Assembly (NCBI GenBank): GCA_025677835.1
Contig: JAIXMR010000044.1
Coordinates: 62,001 to 126,000 of the forward strand
DNA: 64,000 bases
Direction: 5' to 3'
Source: Sporodiniella umbellata
Lineage: Eukaryota > Mucoromycota > Mucoromycetes > Mucorales > Rhizopodaceae
The translations under genes and the position numbers were made by a program. Positions within the stretch are counted from its first letter, which is position 1. Every line of letters starts with the position of its first letter. The notes under the pieces are model-generated. The model made no database searches. It was given only the letters and a program-made list of their open reading frames with translations, and had not been told where the DNA came from. This document shows, one piece after another, positions 46,339 through 59,479 of the stretch.

Positions 46339-47133
46339 TTAGATGTGAATAACTTCTCTCCAAAGAGGGTCAGTCAAATAGTGAATGTTGTCTACACCAA
46401 TGCCCTTATTTACTTTTTTACTAGAGGGGGGGGGAAAGGGTTAGGTGCTAAATCGTCATCGTTTGCTTTCTATCCCATAACACTTACATATCCTCTGTGC
46501 TCATCTTAAGCTGTCCAATGGCAAGAGCGTTTTCTTTGCCTTCTGCCATAATGGCAACCACAGCACCTACAGGCAAATCTTCGTCCATACGGGCACCTTT
46601 TGAAGTCAAACCAGGACACATGATTTGCGCACCTGATAAGACGAATTTAATCGCACCACGGTCTACTTGTAACTTGGGGAGGATGTTGGGATCTATTCAG
46701 ACTTCAATACCATATCCTTTTGGAGAGGAACTTACATTTGTGCAACAACGCAAGTGTTGGAAAGAAACAGCCGTCAAAGTGTTGAAAGAAAAGAATCTCA
46801 CCATTGACCGACAAAAAAGAGATGTGTTCGTGGCCCTTGATTTGAATAATAGGCGTCTTCTTGGGTATCAAATCCTCTAAAATAGCCTCAAGTCCAGGGT
46901 ACTGTTCGTTGAGTTTGGTACGAATATTTCTCTGAACAGACGATTTCAATTGCGATTGTCCAGCAATGTTTTCAGAGAAACTGAATCTGAAAAAAAAAAA
47001 AAAAAAAAAAAAAAAAAGAAAGCATAGGGATTAACGTGTAAAGATTATTGCTCTTTCATTTTTTTAAAAGTATATATGCATAGCCATAACAAAAATTTTC
47101 TTTCTCGGTTTACTTTAATTACTTTTTAAACAT
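46339..47133 (-). CDS. TMA20: translation machinery-associated PUA protein MCTS1/Tma20
   Basis: A 182-aa protein, the same size as human MCT-1. Exons on the minus strand are 47133-47123 (11 nt), 46986-46736, 46692-46488 and 46420-46339. The first exon encodes only ATG TTT AAA AA, restored by splicing to [13 protein letters not shown]. Family marks are [37 protein letters not shown] and [20 protein letters not shown]. The PUA-domain core includes [11 protein letters not shown] and [13 protein letters not shown], and the end reads [17 protein letters not shown]. It acts with Tma22/DENR on post-termination 40S ribosomes in recycling and re-initiation. It is divergent from ERV46, with 337 bp between starts. 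Confidence 0.95.
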
Positions 47134-47470
47134 TTGAATAACTGAAAAAACAAAGTAAAACTGGTTTAGAAAAAAAAAAAAAAAAAAAAAAAGAAAAGGG
47201 TGTTGAAAAGCAGTCTCGCCACGCATAAAGCTCTTCTCAATCCACGCTACTCACATACGCACACCTATAGTATCATTGGAATCGATTCGTTCAATCTACT
47301 ATTCAAATAATAAAAGAGGTTTGAATTGTCTGTAATCAAAAGCCTAAGCTATGAAGACAAGTACTTTTGTTCTCTCTAACGACCATGTCACGTGCCCAAA
47401 AGCAAAATCCATTTATTGTTGTTATTATTCTTATTATTCTCCCCCCTTTTTTTTTTTCGCCTAAAAGTCG
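47134..47470. promoter_or_regulatory. divergent promoter region TMA20 / ERV46
   Basis: 337 bp between two divergent start codons. It contains an A run (47169-47191) and the T run TTTTTTTTTT at 47448-47457 just upstream of ERV46. No specific element can be named. Confidence 0.4.
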
Positions 47471-48991
47471 ATGGTATCCAATTCGTTCATTAAACGGTTT
47501 CGAAAGCTAGATGCTTATGCAAAAACTTTGGATGACTTTCGAGTACGTACAGCAACAGGTGGAACAGGTAGCTTTTATAAACAAAAAAAAAAAACAAAAA
47601 ACAAAAAAAAAGATATAAAAGTAACTTGAAAACAACGATCCAGTTACCATCATCTGCGGTTTGACTATTGCATTGCTTGTATTATTTGAAACCATACGTT
47701 TTTTGACACCCGAGATGAAATCTGCCATTATTGTTGATGGTGGAAAAATGGTATGTTTGTTGCTGACCAACGAATAGCACTCATTTTTTTTTTTTTTTTT
47801 AGACAGAAATGCCTATTACGTTTGATATTGTATTCCCTCACCTTCCTTGCTATAGTAAGTAGTATTGACAAGTTTGACTTTTCTTATCAAAGAAAACCTA
47901 ATAGTATTTCGTAGTGCTTAGCTTGGATGTTATGGATGAAACGGGGGAGCATATCCGCGATTTTGATCATGATGTTTATAAGAACAGACTAGACCCACAG
48001 GGTAGAGAGATTGAGACCGAACGATCAAAAGGTAAAGCAAAGCGCGTTTTCTTTTTTTATTTTTTTTTAAAAAAAAAATCACAGTTTATTAATCAAGAGT
48101 AGATTTGAGCAACAAAAGTATCAAGAATGCTGAAAAACACGGTTTGGATGTGCCTGAAAATTATTGCGGACCTTGCTATGGAGTCAAAGGGGCAGGCGAA
48201 TGCTGCAACACCTGTAGTGATGTGACTGATGCATATTCAGAAGCTGGATGGGATGCCAAGATGGACGATTTTGAACAAGTAAGCGATTGTTACAGGCCGT
48301 TAGAGCTGACTTTGCCATAGTGTATACGCGAAGGATGGAAAGAAAAGGCAGAACAGCAAGCCAAAGAGGGTTGTCGTATGTACGGCACCATTGATGTAAA
48401 AAAACTTCGAGGCAATTTCCACTTTTCGTCCGGCAGACCTTTCAAGAAAGGAGGTTCACATATTCACGATATGGCCAAATTCTTTCACAATGAAGAAAGC
48501 CAGAACTTTAAACATCACATCCTATCTCTACAGTTTGGAAAGCATGACTACCAACAACAAATGCAGAAGAGAACAAAAGTGAATGCATTGATCCACCCAC
48601 TTAGGGACACAACATGGGGAGGGGATCAAGGTAAGAGCATGAGAAGCAAAGCAAGGCTAACTCTTCCTCTTTAGCCACTTTGATGTATCAATACTTTATA
48701 AAGATTGTGCCTACTCAATTCAATTTTTTAAGTGGAAAGCCAGCTGAAACATACCAGTACTCTGTTAGCAAACAAGGCCATGCGGTGAGTTATTTCAATG
48801 GCCTCCCAGGAGTCTTTTTCATGCTCGACCATTCTCCTATGAGGATCGTATATACCGAAACCAAAGTTTCGTTGGCAAGTTATCTAACCAGTGTATGTGC
48901 TATTATTGGTGGTATCTTTACCGTAGCCAGCGTGGTAGATGGTATTTTGTATAGAGCGAATAGAATTTCCGTTCAAAGAAAAGGCATGTAA
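47471..48991 (+). CDS. ERV46: COPII vesicle cargo receptor ERV46 / ERGIC3
   Basis: ER-Golgi cycling membrane protein, 391 aa. Exons are 47471-47567, 47644-47750, 47803-47854, 47915-48031, 48103-48278, 48321-48630 and 48675-48991. The N-terminus FRKLDAYAKTLDDFRVRTAT and TM1 (VTIICGLTIALLVLFETIRF) are characteristic. The luminal domain carries ITFDIVFPHLPC and LSLDVMDETGE, then the Cys motif YCGPCYGVKGAGECCNTC, and FHFSSGRPF with HDMAKFFH. TM2 is near the C-terminus (LTSVCAIIGGIFTVASVVDG). Family members pair with Erv41 to retrieve or export ER proteins. The final residues (RISVQRKGM) lack an obvious dilysine signal. Confidence 0.96.
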
Positions 48992-49330
48992 ATAATAATA
49001 ATGATAATAATAATAATAAAAAAAAAAAAAAAAAAAAAAAACTGAGATCCAAAACATGTACTACGCCAATGGTGCGAAGAATCTTTAGAAAATCAGTCAT
49101 TATCTAATCCGTGTGCTTATTTCAAGACATTTTTTCCTTTTTGAGAATGTGGCCCCTTGCATGATTGGCTAATTGACTATCTTGTTTTCTAATTAAAGGT
49201 TATTGATTACTCTAAACATACTTTTTTTCTTCCGTAAAGCGAAAAAAAGAGAAACAACGACGACCCAAAGTCTTTAGATACACTCATTCTTACAGACACC
49301 TGAGCCTTTTCTCTACAGAATATTTATAGT

Positions 49331-52703
<3,373 letters not shown>

Positions 52704-52889
52704 ATGAAAACTTGATAATAAAAAAAATAAATGACATTCCGGAAAGGTTGGCCTAGATCGGAGATTTAAATGTACGGGCTGGGTGGTACGGGAGGTTGGG
52801 GTGAACAGGTGTAGTCAAAAGGATCCAACGGGGGATTATATGAGATAGACAATGGGAATCCGATGACACCCTCTTTTGAACTGAACATA

Positions 52890-53078
52890 ATGGTAAGTCA
52901 AAAGATGAAATGTGTCTTGTTTTCTTGGCGTACTGCCAAACAAAAGAGCAGGAGAGAAATAGAGGATGGATGGATGGATGGATGGATGGATGGATTGGAT
53001 AAAAAGAAGATGTTTTTTTCTTTATCAGAGAGGAGTCTTCATGTGAATGACACAATTTATGCATATCATTTCCCTCTT

Positions 53079-53128
<50 letters not shown>

Positions 53129-53583
53129 CCATGCGCACACTATCATACATCAGCTCAATGGGAAAACATTGATTAAAAAGAAAGCATTACTAGGCTGACG
53201 CATCTGTTACTATCAGAACTCGCAAGTTCCTTACCAACCGCTTACTCCAACGTAAGCAAATGGTCGTTGATGTCATTCACCCTGGACTCGCCAATGTTTC
53301 CAAGGACGAGCTTCGTTCCAAGATCGCCAAGATGTACAAGTCTGAAAAGGAAATTGTTTCTGTCTTTGGCTTCAAGACCCACTTTGGTGGTGGAAAGACT
53401 ACTGGTTTCGCCTTGATCTACGACAACTTGGAAGCCTTGAAGAAGTTTGAACCCAGACACCGTCTTGTTCGCTACGGTCTTGCTGAAGCCCCCAAGGGAG
53501 GTCGTAAGCAACGTAAGGAAAAGAAGAACCGTGAGAAGAAGTTCCGTGGTGTCAAGAAGACCAAGAAGACCAGAAAGGAATAA
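52890..53583 (+). CDS. RPS24: 40S ribosomal protein eS24
   Basis: A 130-aa small-subunit ribosomal protein. Exon 1 is the three bases ATG at 52890-52892, followed immediately by a GTAAGT donor; exon 2 is 53194-53583. Exon 2 opens [20 protein letters not shown] and continues [40 protein letters not shown] and a very basic tail ([15 protein letters not shown]), all eS24 signatures. An intron directly after the start codon is common in fungal ribosomal-protein genes. The 301-nt intron holds GATG and CT microsatellites. Strong codon bias (AAG, GTC, TTG) contrasts with neighbours and fits very high expression. Confidence 0.96.
52964..52995. repeat. (GATG)n microsatellite in RPS24 intron
   Basis: Roughly eight GGAT/GATG units inside the single RPS24 intron. 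Confidence 0.95.
53084..53120. repeat. (CT)n microsatellite in RPS24 intron
   Basis: About 37 bp of TC/CT units, a pyrimidine tract on the transcribed sense strand, some 70 bp before the acceptor. Confidence 0.95.
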
Positions 53584-53872
53584 ATCCTTATTTTTCATAA
53601 TAACAATCATCGTAATAAAACCGCACACACATCCGATAGGGGGGAGGTGCTCTCAACAATCAGCGATAGCTTTCTCTATTCTTTGTATTGCTTTGATAAC
53701 TATCTCTCTACTCAACCTGTACTTTCCTGTGCTTTTATTCCACCTACACACACACACACACACACGCATCGTACCAAAAAAAAAAAAAAAAAAAAAAACA
53801 AGAGTGGAAAGAAGAGAGTGTAAAGTATTTAAAGGGTTGAGTATGTAAATAAAGTGAATGGTAAAGGACTTT

Positions 53873-55840
53873 TTATGCGGCCGGCGCACTGAATCCACAA
53901 ATAAACTCTGGAAAAAGCAGATCATCATCAGCGCACAAAGGCAAAGATCCAGGAGTTATGAGACAGACTCTTGCCAACAGCCTCCTTAGCCTTTCATGAG
54001 AACTTCGACAGCCGGCTAAATAGAGAGTGTAAGAATTTAGAGTGTCTATTGTTATTGGATGCGTACCTAGGGCAGCCTTTTCGAACCAAGCGGTAGCCTG
54101 AGCCAAGTTGACTTGACATCCCAAACCCTTCTCGTAGCAATTGGCCAGATGGTACTGTGCAGCCACATGATCTTGCTCTGCTGCTTTCAAGAAGGATTCG
54201 AAAGCGAGGCCGAGATCTTTTTGGATCCCCAAGCCGGATTGAAGGTGAGTACCGAGCTTATCAAGAGCACGGGCATGATTCTGAGCGGCAGCTTGCTGGT
54301 ACCATAAGACGGCTTTTTGATTGTTTTGGTCTACGCCGATCCCATTGGCATAGCAAAAACCAAGATTACACTGAGCCCAAGGGTTATTTTGTTGCGCAGA
54401 TTTTTGATACCAATAGACCGCTCGTGGATCATCTTTTTGAACGCCCAAGCCCTCTTCATAACAGAAACCCAAGGAGTTCTGGGCCAGAGCGTTTCCATGT
54501 TCTGCACTCTTTCGAAACCATTTGACAGCCTCACGTTCTCTTTTCTCTACGCCGATCCCGTTACGATAACAGTAACCGAGTGAGAGCTGAGCGGGAGCAT
54601 GATTTTCTTTTGCGCTCAACATGTACCAAAAGACGGCTTCTTTCTCATTGATGGTGACGCCAATACCATTTTGATAACAATAACCTAAAGAATGGTAGGC
54701 AAAGATGTTTCCTCTGTCAGCAGAGCATCGGTACCATTTGACAGCTTCCGTTTCGTTCTTTTCGATTCCGATTCCGTTTTGATAACAGAAGCCGAGGTTG
54801 TGTTGTGCTCTCGCATGTCCTTGAACGGCGGCCTTTCGATACCAAAAAGCACCTTTCTTGTCATCTTTCTCTGTGCCGATACCGTTTTGATAACAATAGC
54901 CAAGATTGCATTCGGCCCAAGGATAACCCTGCTCGGCTGATTGTTGATACCAATAGGTCGCCTTTTGAAAATCCTGAGCGACGCCGATCCCGTCCTCGTA
55001 ACAATAGCCGAGAGAGTTTTGAGCGAAAGCGTTTCCTTGTTCAGCCGACAGGCGGTACCATCGCACAGCCTCCTGAACGTCTTTCTCTACCCCGACGCCA
55101 TCCTCGTAACAATAACCTACGTTGTAAATGGCCACGGTTTCGCCCTGGGTGGCAGCCAAACGGTACCATCGCATGGCCTCCATCTCATCTTTCTGAACCC
55201 CAAAACCTTCACCGTAACAGTAACCGAGGATGCCTTGACCGCGTGCGTTGCCTTGCTCTGCACTGGCTTTGTACCAACGAAAGGCAGCACGCTCGTCTTT
55301 GGGCATTCCCACTCCATCATGATAGCATACCCCCAAGGCATATTGAGCGGAAGGATCTCTATCGAGTGTGGCAGCTTCCACAATCCAGGCTACCGCGTTT
55401 GGGTTCTGTTTGACTTTTTCAGTCCATGCTTCTGCCTCCAATCGATTGATCCGCACGCCTGGACGACCGTATTTTCTCAAGAAAGCCAAACGTGCCATTG
55501 CCAACCCATCGTTCTGTTCAGCAGCGGATAGGTAACATGTCTCGGCCTGAACAAAATCGCGCTGTAAACCAAAGCCAAATTCGTAACAAAAGCCGATCAC
55601 ACCTTGTGCTTGCGGATGGTGTGCTTTGTGCGCTTTTGCGTAGTGATAGACTGCTTTGGAGGGTTGGATCGTATGGCCATTCCGGCCAAAGAGGTAGTTG
55701 TTGCCTTTCTGAAAGTGATACTCTGCATCGAAAGATGGGTGGGTAGATGACATGTTTGTAGGGTGTTGCAAGTGCCTTATTTTCGTGAGAAGCTTTTTTT
55801 TGGAACGATGAAATAATTCTGTAGAAGAAAGAGGAAGCAT
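53873..55840 (-). CDS. Sel1-like repeat protein with 13 repeats
   Basis: A long minus frame of 655 codons. A likely 51-nt intron at 54016-54066 (GTACGC..TTTAG) has no stop and keeps frame; removing it gives 638 aa and joins EKAAL to AGCRSSHERLRRLLA. Thirteen ~36-residue Sel1 repeats fill the protein. The consensus is LGYCYxxGIGVxKDxxxAVxWYxxSAEQGNAxAQ, giving an alpha-solenoid. Sel1 proteins scaffold complexes such as ERAD (Hrd3) or chitin synthase activators (Chs4/Skt5), but no TM, signal peptide or CAAX box is seen here, so neither assignment is supported. ATG 55753 (MSSTHPSFDAEYHFQKG) is a plausible alternative start; the longer form adds a basic 29-residue leader. Confidence 0.88.
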   Translation of the reverse strand: MLPLSSTELFHRSKKKLLTKIRHLQHPTNMSSTHPSFDAEYHFQKGNNYLFGRNGHTIQPSKAVYHYAKAHKAHHPQAQGVIGFCYEFGFGLQRDFVQAETCYLSAAEQNDGLAMARLAFLRKYGRPGVRINRLEAEAWTEKVKQNPNAVAWIVEAATLDRDPSAQYALGVCYHDGVGMPKDERAAFRWYKASAEQGNARGQGILGYCYGEGFGVQKDEMEAMRWYRLAATQGETVAIYNVGYCYEDGVGVEKDVQEAVRWYRLSAEQGNAFAQNSLGYCYEDGIGVAQDFQKATYWYQQSAEQGYPWAECNLGYCYQNGIGTEKDDKKGAFWYRKAAVQGHARAQHNLGFCYQNGIGIEKNETEAVKWYRCSADRGNIFAYHSLGYCYQNGIGVTINEKEAVFWYMLSAKENHAPAQLSLGYCYRNGIGVEKREREAVKWFRKSAEHGNALAQNSLGFCYEEGLGVQKDDPRAVYWYQKSAQQNNPWAQCNLGFCYANGIGVDQNNQKAVLWYQQAAAQNHARALDKLGTHLQSGLGIQKDLGLAFESFLKAAEQDHVAAQYHLANCYEKGLGCQVNLAQATAWFEKAALGTHPITIDTLNSYTLYLAGCRSSHERLRRLLARVCLITPGSLPLCADDDLLFPEFICGFSAPAA

Positions 55841-56119
55841 CTATGAAAGAAAAAAAAAAAAAAAAAAAAAAACAAAAACAAAAACAAAACACAGATAAAT
55901 AAAACAAAATAATAATAATAATAATAATAATAAAATAAAGCAGTGGTTTCTTTACAAAAAAAAAAAAAAAAAAAAAAGGGAGGTTGGATTCAAAAATAAC
56001 TTTTTAGTTAAGGAGAACAGATTACTATCACTTTTCATGTGTAGACTGTGTGTATTGATGCTCACTCCTCAATCGTCAGCTCACTTTTTGTTTCTATTCC
56101 TTAAATAGAGACTCCCTTT

Positions 56120-56122
<3 letters not shown>

Positions 56123-56154
<32 letters not shown>
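56123..56154. repeat. (TG)n microsatellite
   Basis: About 16 uninterrupted TG units in the intergenic region. Confidence 0.95.
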
Positions 56155-56159
<5 letters not shown>

Positions 56160-56387
56160 CCTTAAAAGAAGTCTTGTTTCAAATCAATAAATAATATCAA
56201 TTTCTTTTATTTCCCCCCCCCCCCTCTTATTTTACTGCTTTCTATACTGTATGTAAAATAAATAATCAAGGGTTCTTGCCTTAACAATGATCATTAAAAC
56301 AAAGGAGAGACACTATGAAAATGACAGATGGATTTAAATACAGGCTTTTAACAATAGAATCGCGCGGTTTGAATCCTAATTGATCTT

Positions 56388-56471
56388 TTAAACCCATGCA
56401 GCCAAATCTGCCTGATCGCACAATGCATCAACAATACAGGCAGAGTCCTGGCAAGTCTTTGCCACAGCCAT
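56388..56471 (-). CDS. possible micropeptide or small exon, Cys-containing
   Basis: 27-codon ORF with a good start context (AAACAATGGCT on the minus strand). The peptide MAVAKTCQDSACIVDALCDQ plus ADLAAWV has three Cys spaced C-x4-C-x5-C. Its composition is unlike nearby AT-driven frames. A GT directly before the stop (TGG|GTTTAA) could instead be a donor to an unseen next exon. Function unknown. Confidence 0.25.
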   Translation of the reverse strand: MAVAKTCQDSACIVDALCDQADLAAWV

Positions 56472-56873
56472 TGTTTTTATTATTATTATTAGTATTATTC
56501 TCTGTAAGCTGATGAATTGAAAAAGGGATGGGGAGAGTGTCTCTCGTTCAACTGAAAGACGCAGGCACTTTTTTTCAGGTACCTCGATCTAACCCTTCCC
56601 TGCTGTCAATTGACTACAAACCCTTCACTTTTTTTTTTTTTTTTTTTTTTTTGACGTTTTATCAATGTTTTAAAAGATCTTTTTTTTTTGGTGGTGGAAA
56701 TAAACCATCCACAGTAGATGAATTCTCTTTCTATTTTGGTACAGATTGATTGTCCACGTCAAAAAGATAAAATAAAAAATAAAAAGCCACGTCAGAGAAC
56801 GACTTGGTATCAAAAAACTAGACGGCTTTAAAACTCTCAACTGCATCGTCAATAGCTTGGTCTAAAAATGATC

Positions 56874-56907
<34 letters not shown>

Positions 56908-57247
56908 GGGCTTTTGTGTGTGTGCATGGTTTATCGTTTGCCACACTTTGGAAGAGTAAAAACGAGCGCTTCAAGACATGGATCGTACAACGCACAGAGG
57001 CGGGGTTTAAAATACTTACAAAGCGTGCGTTGAAGGCACGTGAAAAAAAAAAAAAAAAAAAAAAAAAAATGAAAAAATGAATTTATTTACAACCCACTGC
57101 CATTGAGTGTACGGTCTACGTGATTCCATTCTATTTCTCTATTCCTTTTCATTTTCTTTCTCTTCTACTACTTTGATAGATAAAACCATAGAGCGTATGT
57201 TTGTGGTATAGTGTCATTTTTTTTTTTTTTTTTTTTTTGGTGGTGGA

Positions 57248-58910
57248 TCAAGAAATCCCAAGTGATCTTTTACTAAATTCATACACAGCATAACTAATAC
57301 TGACAGAAGGTACGACTTTGAAAAGGGTAGGGCCTAAGCCTTTATAGAACCCTCGGACACCGTCTGCTTGAAAAGTTTTCTTGGCTGCGTCCCAAGCCGA
57401 TGTATATCTATAGGGGTGTGCGGGAGTCCCTTGGGCTTGTAGCCTAGGCGTAGGGGTTAGTAAAAGTGAAAAAAAAAAAAAAAAAAAAAAAAAAGGGAGA
57501 TTTACCTGGTACGGATCATGTTGAGTGGATAGACGCTGGTGGCGCCAATGGAGCCACTGACCATACCACAGGCCCAGAGGATAAGCACGTTGGGAGGCAG
57601 ACTCTTGCCATGTTCATCTTTTTGAGCGTTCATGTACTGAAGATAGGTGACTTTGAGTGTTTCGTAAATGCCCATGTCTAAAGCCTGATAGGGAAAGACG
57701 CCAAGTAAACTGACGGTCAGGCCAGGCCAGAAACCACGCAGGCCACCGGAACGATAGAGCGCTTGAGCGGTGGTAGAGATAAGATGCCGCTGTCTGGGGT
57801 GAGGATGAACATGCGATTTTTTCTCTAGAATCGCGTTGGAGGACATGATACGTGTCTTGAGCGTTTCGAGAGGATAAATACAGAATTGGGCGCATAGACC
57901 TGCCACACCGCCAGCCACAAAACGGGCGCTGACCGGGATCCCGTTTTTATCTTCCGCGTGGGTTAGGTCAGCCAGGACTGCCTTTGCGGTCTCAAACACG
58001 TAGAACTTGATGGCCGACTCTGGCACGATTTTGATCACGTTCAGCCCATTGCCTACAAAAAACGCACGAAAACCACCGCCTTGGTGATAGATATTCTTGA
58101 GTCCATTGAGGATGGTCGAATCGGATGGAAGGCGATGGCTAGAGACCGTGGTTTGCGTGATCAGGTAAACTTTGAGGCGATCAAAAGGGGCTGTACAGGT
58201 TCTGGACACGGCACCTGCCATACCACCGGCTGCCAGATACTTGTACGCGTTGATGGCGCCTTCGTCTGTATGGGGAATCACCACCTCTGCATCGTGTGTG
58301 AGCTGGGTAGAAGTATGATAGTATTGATATACTTCCATCAACGTCGTCTCTCGCGGAAGCAGCTATGATAACCCTTGTTAATCTCTCTCTTGGCTCATGT
58401 TTCGATAGTTTACCAGCAAAAAATCTCTCCAGTCTTGAAAATCAATATAACCGTTCCCCTCTGTTGAAAGTCAGTGGCGGATGCATCCCTCCTTTGCTTA
58501 CCTGTATCGATACACTGAATAAACTGTACAATATCTTGGTTGCTCACGCGAATCCCGGCTGCTCTCAGGGCGTTTTCAAGATCTTTAGGCCGTAGCTTAT
58601 AATCGCTGGATTGATTGATTTCCGAAAAGAGTCCCCATAACTCTTTTTCTTTCTCGAGCACGTAGCTTCTGAATTCTTGATAATAGATAAACCCATCGTC
58701 CGCCGTATCGCACTTGGCCAACAGGTCCGTCACGTAACGATCGTGTGCAGGGAGATGGGTAAGTTGAAGAAAGCCATCCAGAACATCCTCAGCGTCCAAG
58801 TATCCTCGCTTTTTGCCATCTAACGATTCAAACAGACTTTGGATTCGCGCTTCTCTCTCACTTGCTTTCTCGTCAAAATACGGATGTCGTGAACCAGGAA
58901 TGGACTTCAT
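57248..58910 (-). CDS. Ca2+-regulated mitochondrial carrier (SCaMC / ATP-Mg/phosphate type)
   Basis: Inner-membrane carrier, 502 aa. Exons on the minus strand are 58910-58502, 58460-58414, 58362-57506 and 57443-57248. The N-terminal half has EF-hand-like motifs, including KCDTADDGFIYYQEF and CIDTEGNGYIDFQDW; others (SLDGKKRGYLDAED) are degenerate. After RDFLLLLPRETTL come three mitochondrial carrier repeats with signatures APFDRLK, YPLETLK and YPLNMIR, and the C-terminal YEFSKRSLGIS. This architecture is that of short Ca2+-binding mitochondrial carriers such as yeast Sal1, which exchange ATP-Mg for phosphate under Ca2+ control. The 47-nt second exon completes the last EF-hand. Confidence 0.95.
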
Positions 58911-59479
58911 TTTGTTTCTAATTCATACAAAAAAAAAAAAAAAAAAAAAAAAAAGGGTCAAGAAAAAGCGTGGTGTGGAATCAACCAAAATAACAAATAA
59001 AAAAGAACGGCTGGGTGGAATCGATGTAGATATCTTTTTTTTTTTTTTTAAAAAAATAAAATACAAAAAAAAAAAAAAAAAAATAAAAAAAAAAAAAAAA
59101 ATAAAATAAAAAATGAGGTTACCTAAAAAGTGAAAGAAGGGGAGGCTTAAAAAAAAAAAAAGAAAGAAAGATGGATCCACCGTTTGAAGGCCAAGTTTAC
59201 GCTTTGACTACAATGAATGATAGACAGTTCAGATCGGGTGTTTTTGTACAACGATAAGGTAATAACCAGCAAGGTCGTCGACAGATCAAAAAGAGAGATC
59301 CAAACACACTGAGGGTGAGGGTGTGTATCGTTTTTGATGTGCACAAACGCTGATTTTTTAATTCTTGTGTTTCATTGAAGGCTACTCCTTAAAATCAATC
59401 GATTGCTTTACCCCCCCCTTTTTTTTTCGTTTTTTTTTTGTTTTTATTTTCGTTTTTCTTTTGTTTTTCTTTCGACCGA
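58911..59479. promoter_or_regulatory. divergent promoter region with dense A/T runs
   Basis: 569 bp between two divergent starts. It contains several runs of A or T longer than 15 (58928-58954, 59066-59082, 59089-59100). No defined element assigned. Confidence 0.4.

Larger units (their letters stand above)
55841..57247. other. repeat-rich intergenic region
   Basis: 1.4 kb between the Sel1 gene and the carrier gene. It holds an AAT repeat (55909-55933), a (TG)n microsatellite (56123-56154), a 12-base C run (56213-56224) and several A/T runs of 20 or more. A 27-codon ORF at 56388-56471 is listed separately. The rest is without recognisable genes. Confidence 0.55.

Noticed and set aside
54113..55531. 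Long plus-strand frames opposite the Sel1 gene
   Set aside because: Repeat-driven shadows; they show the complementary periodicity of the Sel1 array.
56670..57080. Minus-strand DQAIDDAVESFKAV as a possible terminal exon (near 56820-56865)
   Set aside because: Good acceptor, but no upstream exon with start or acceptor could be found beyond the poly-T block.
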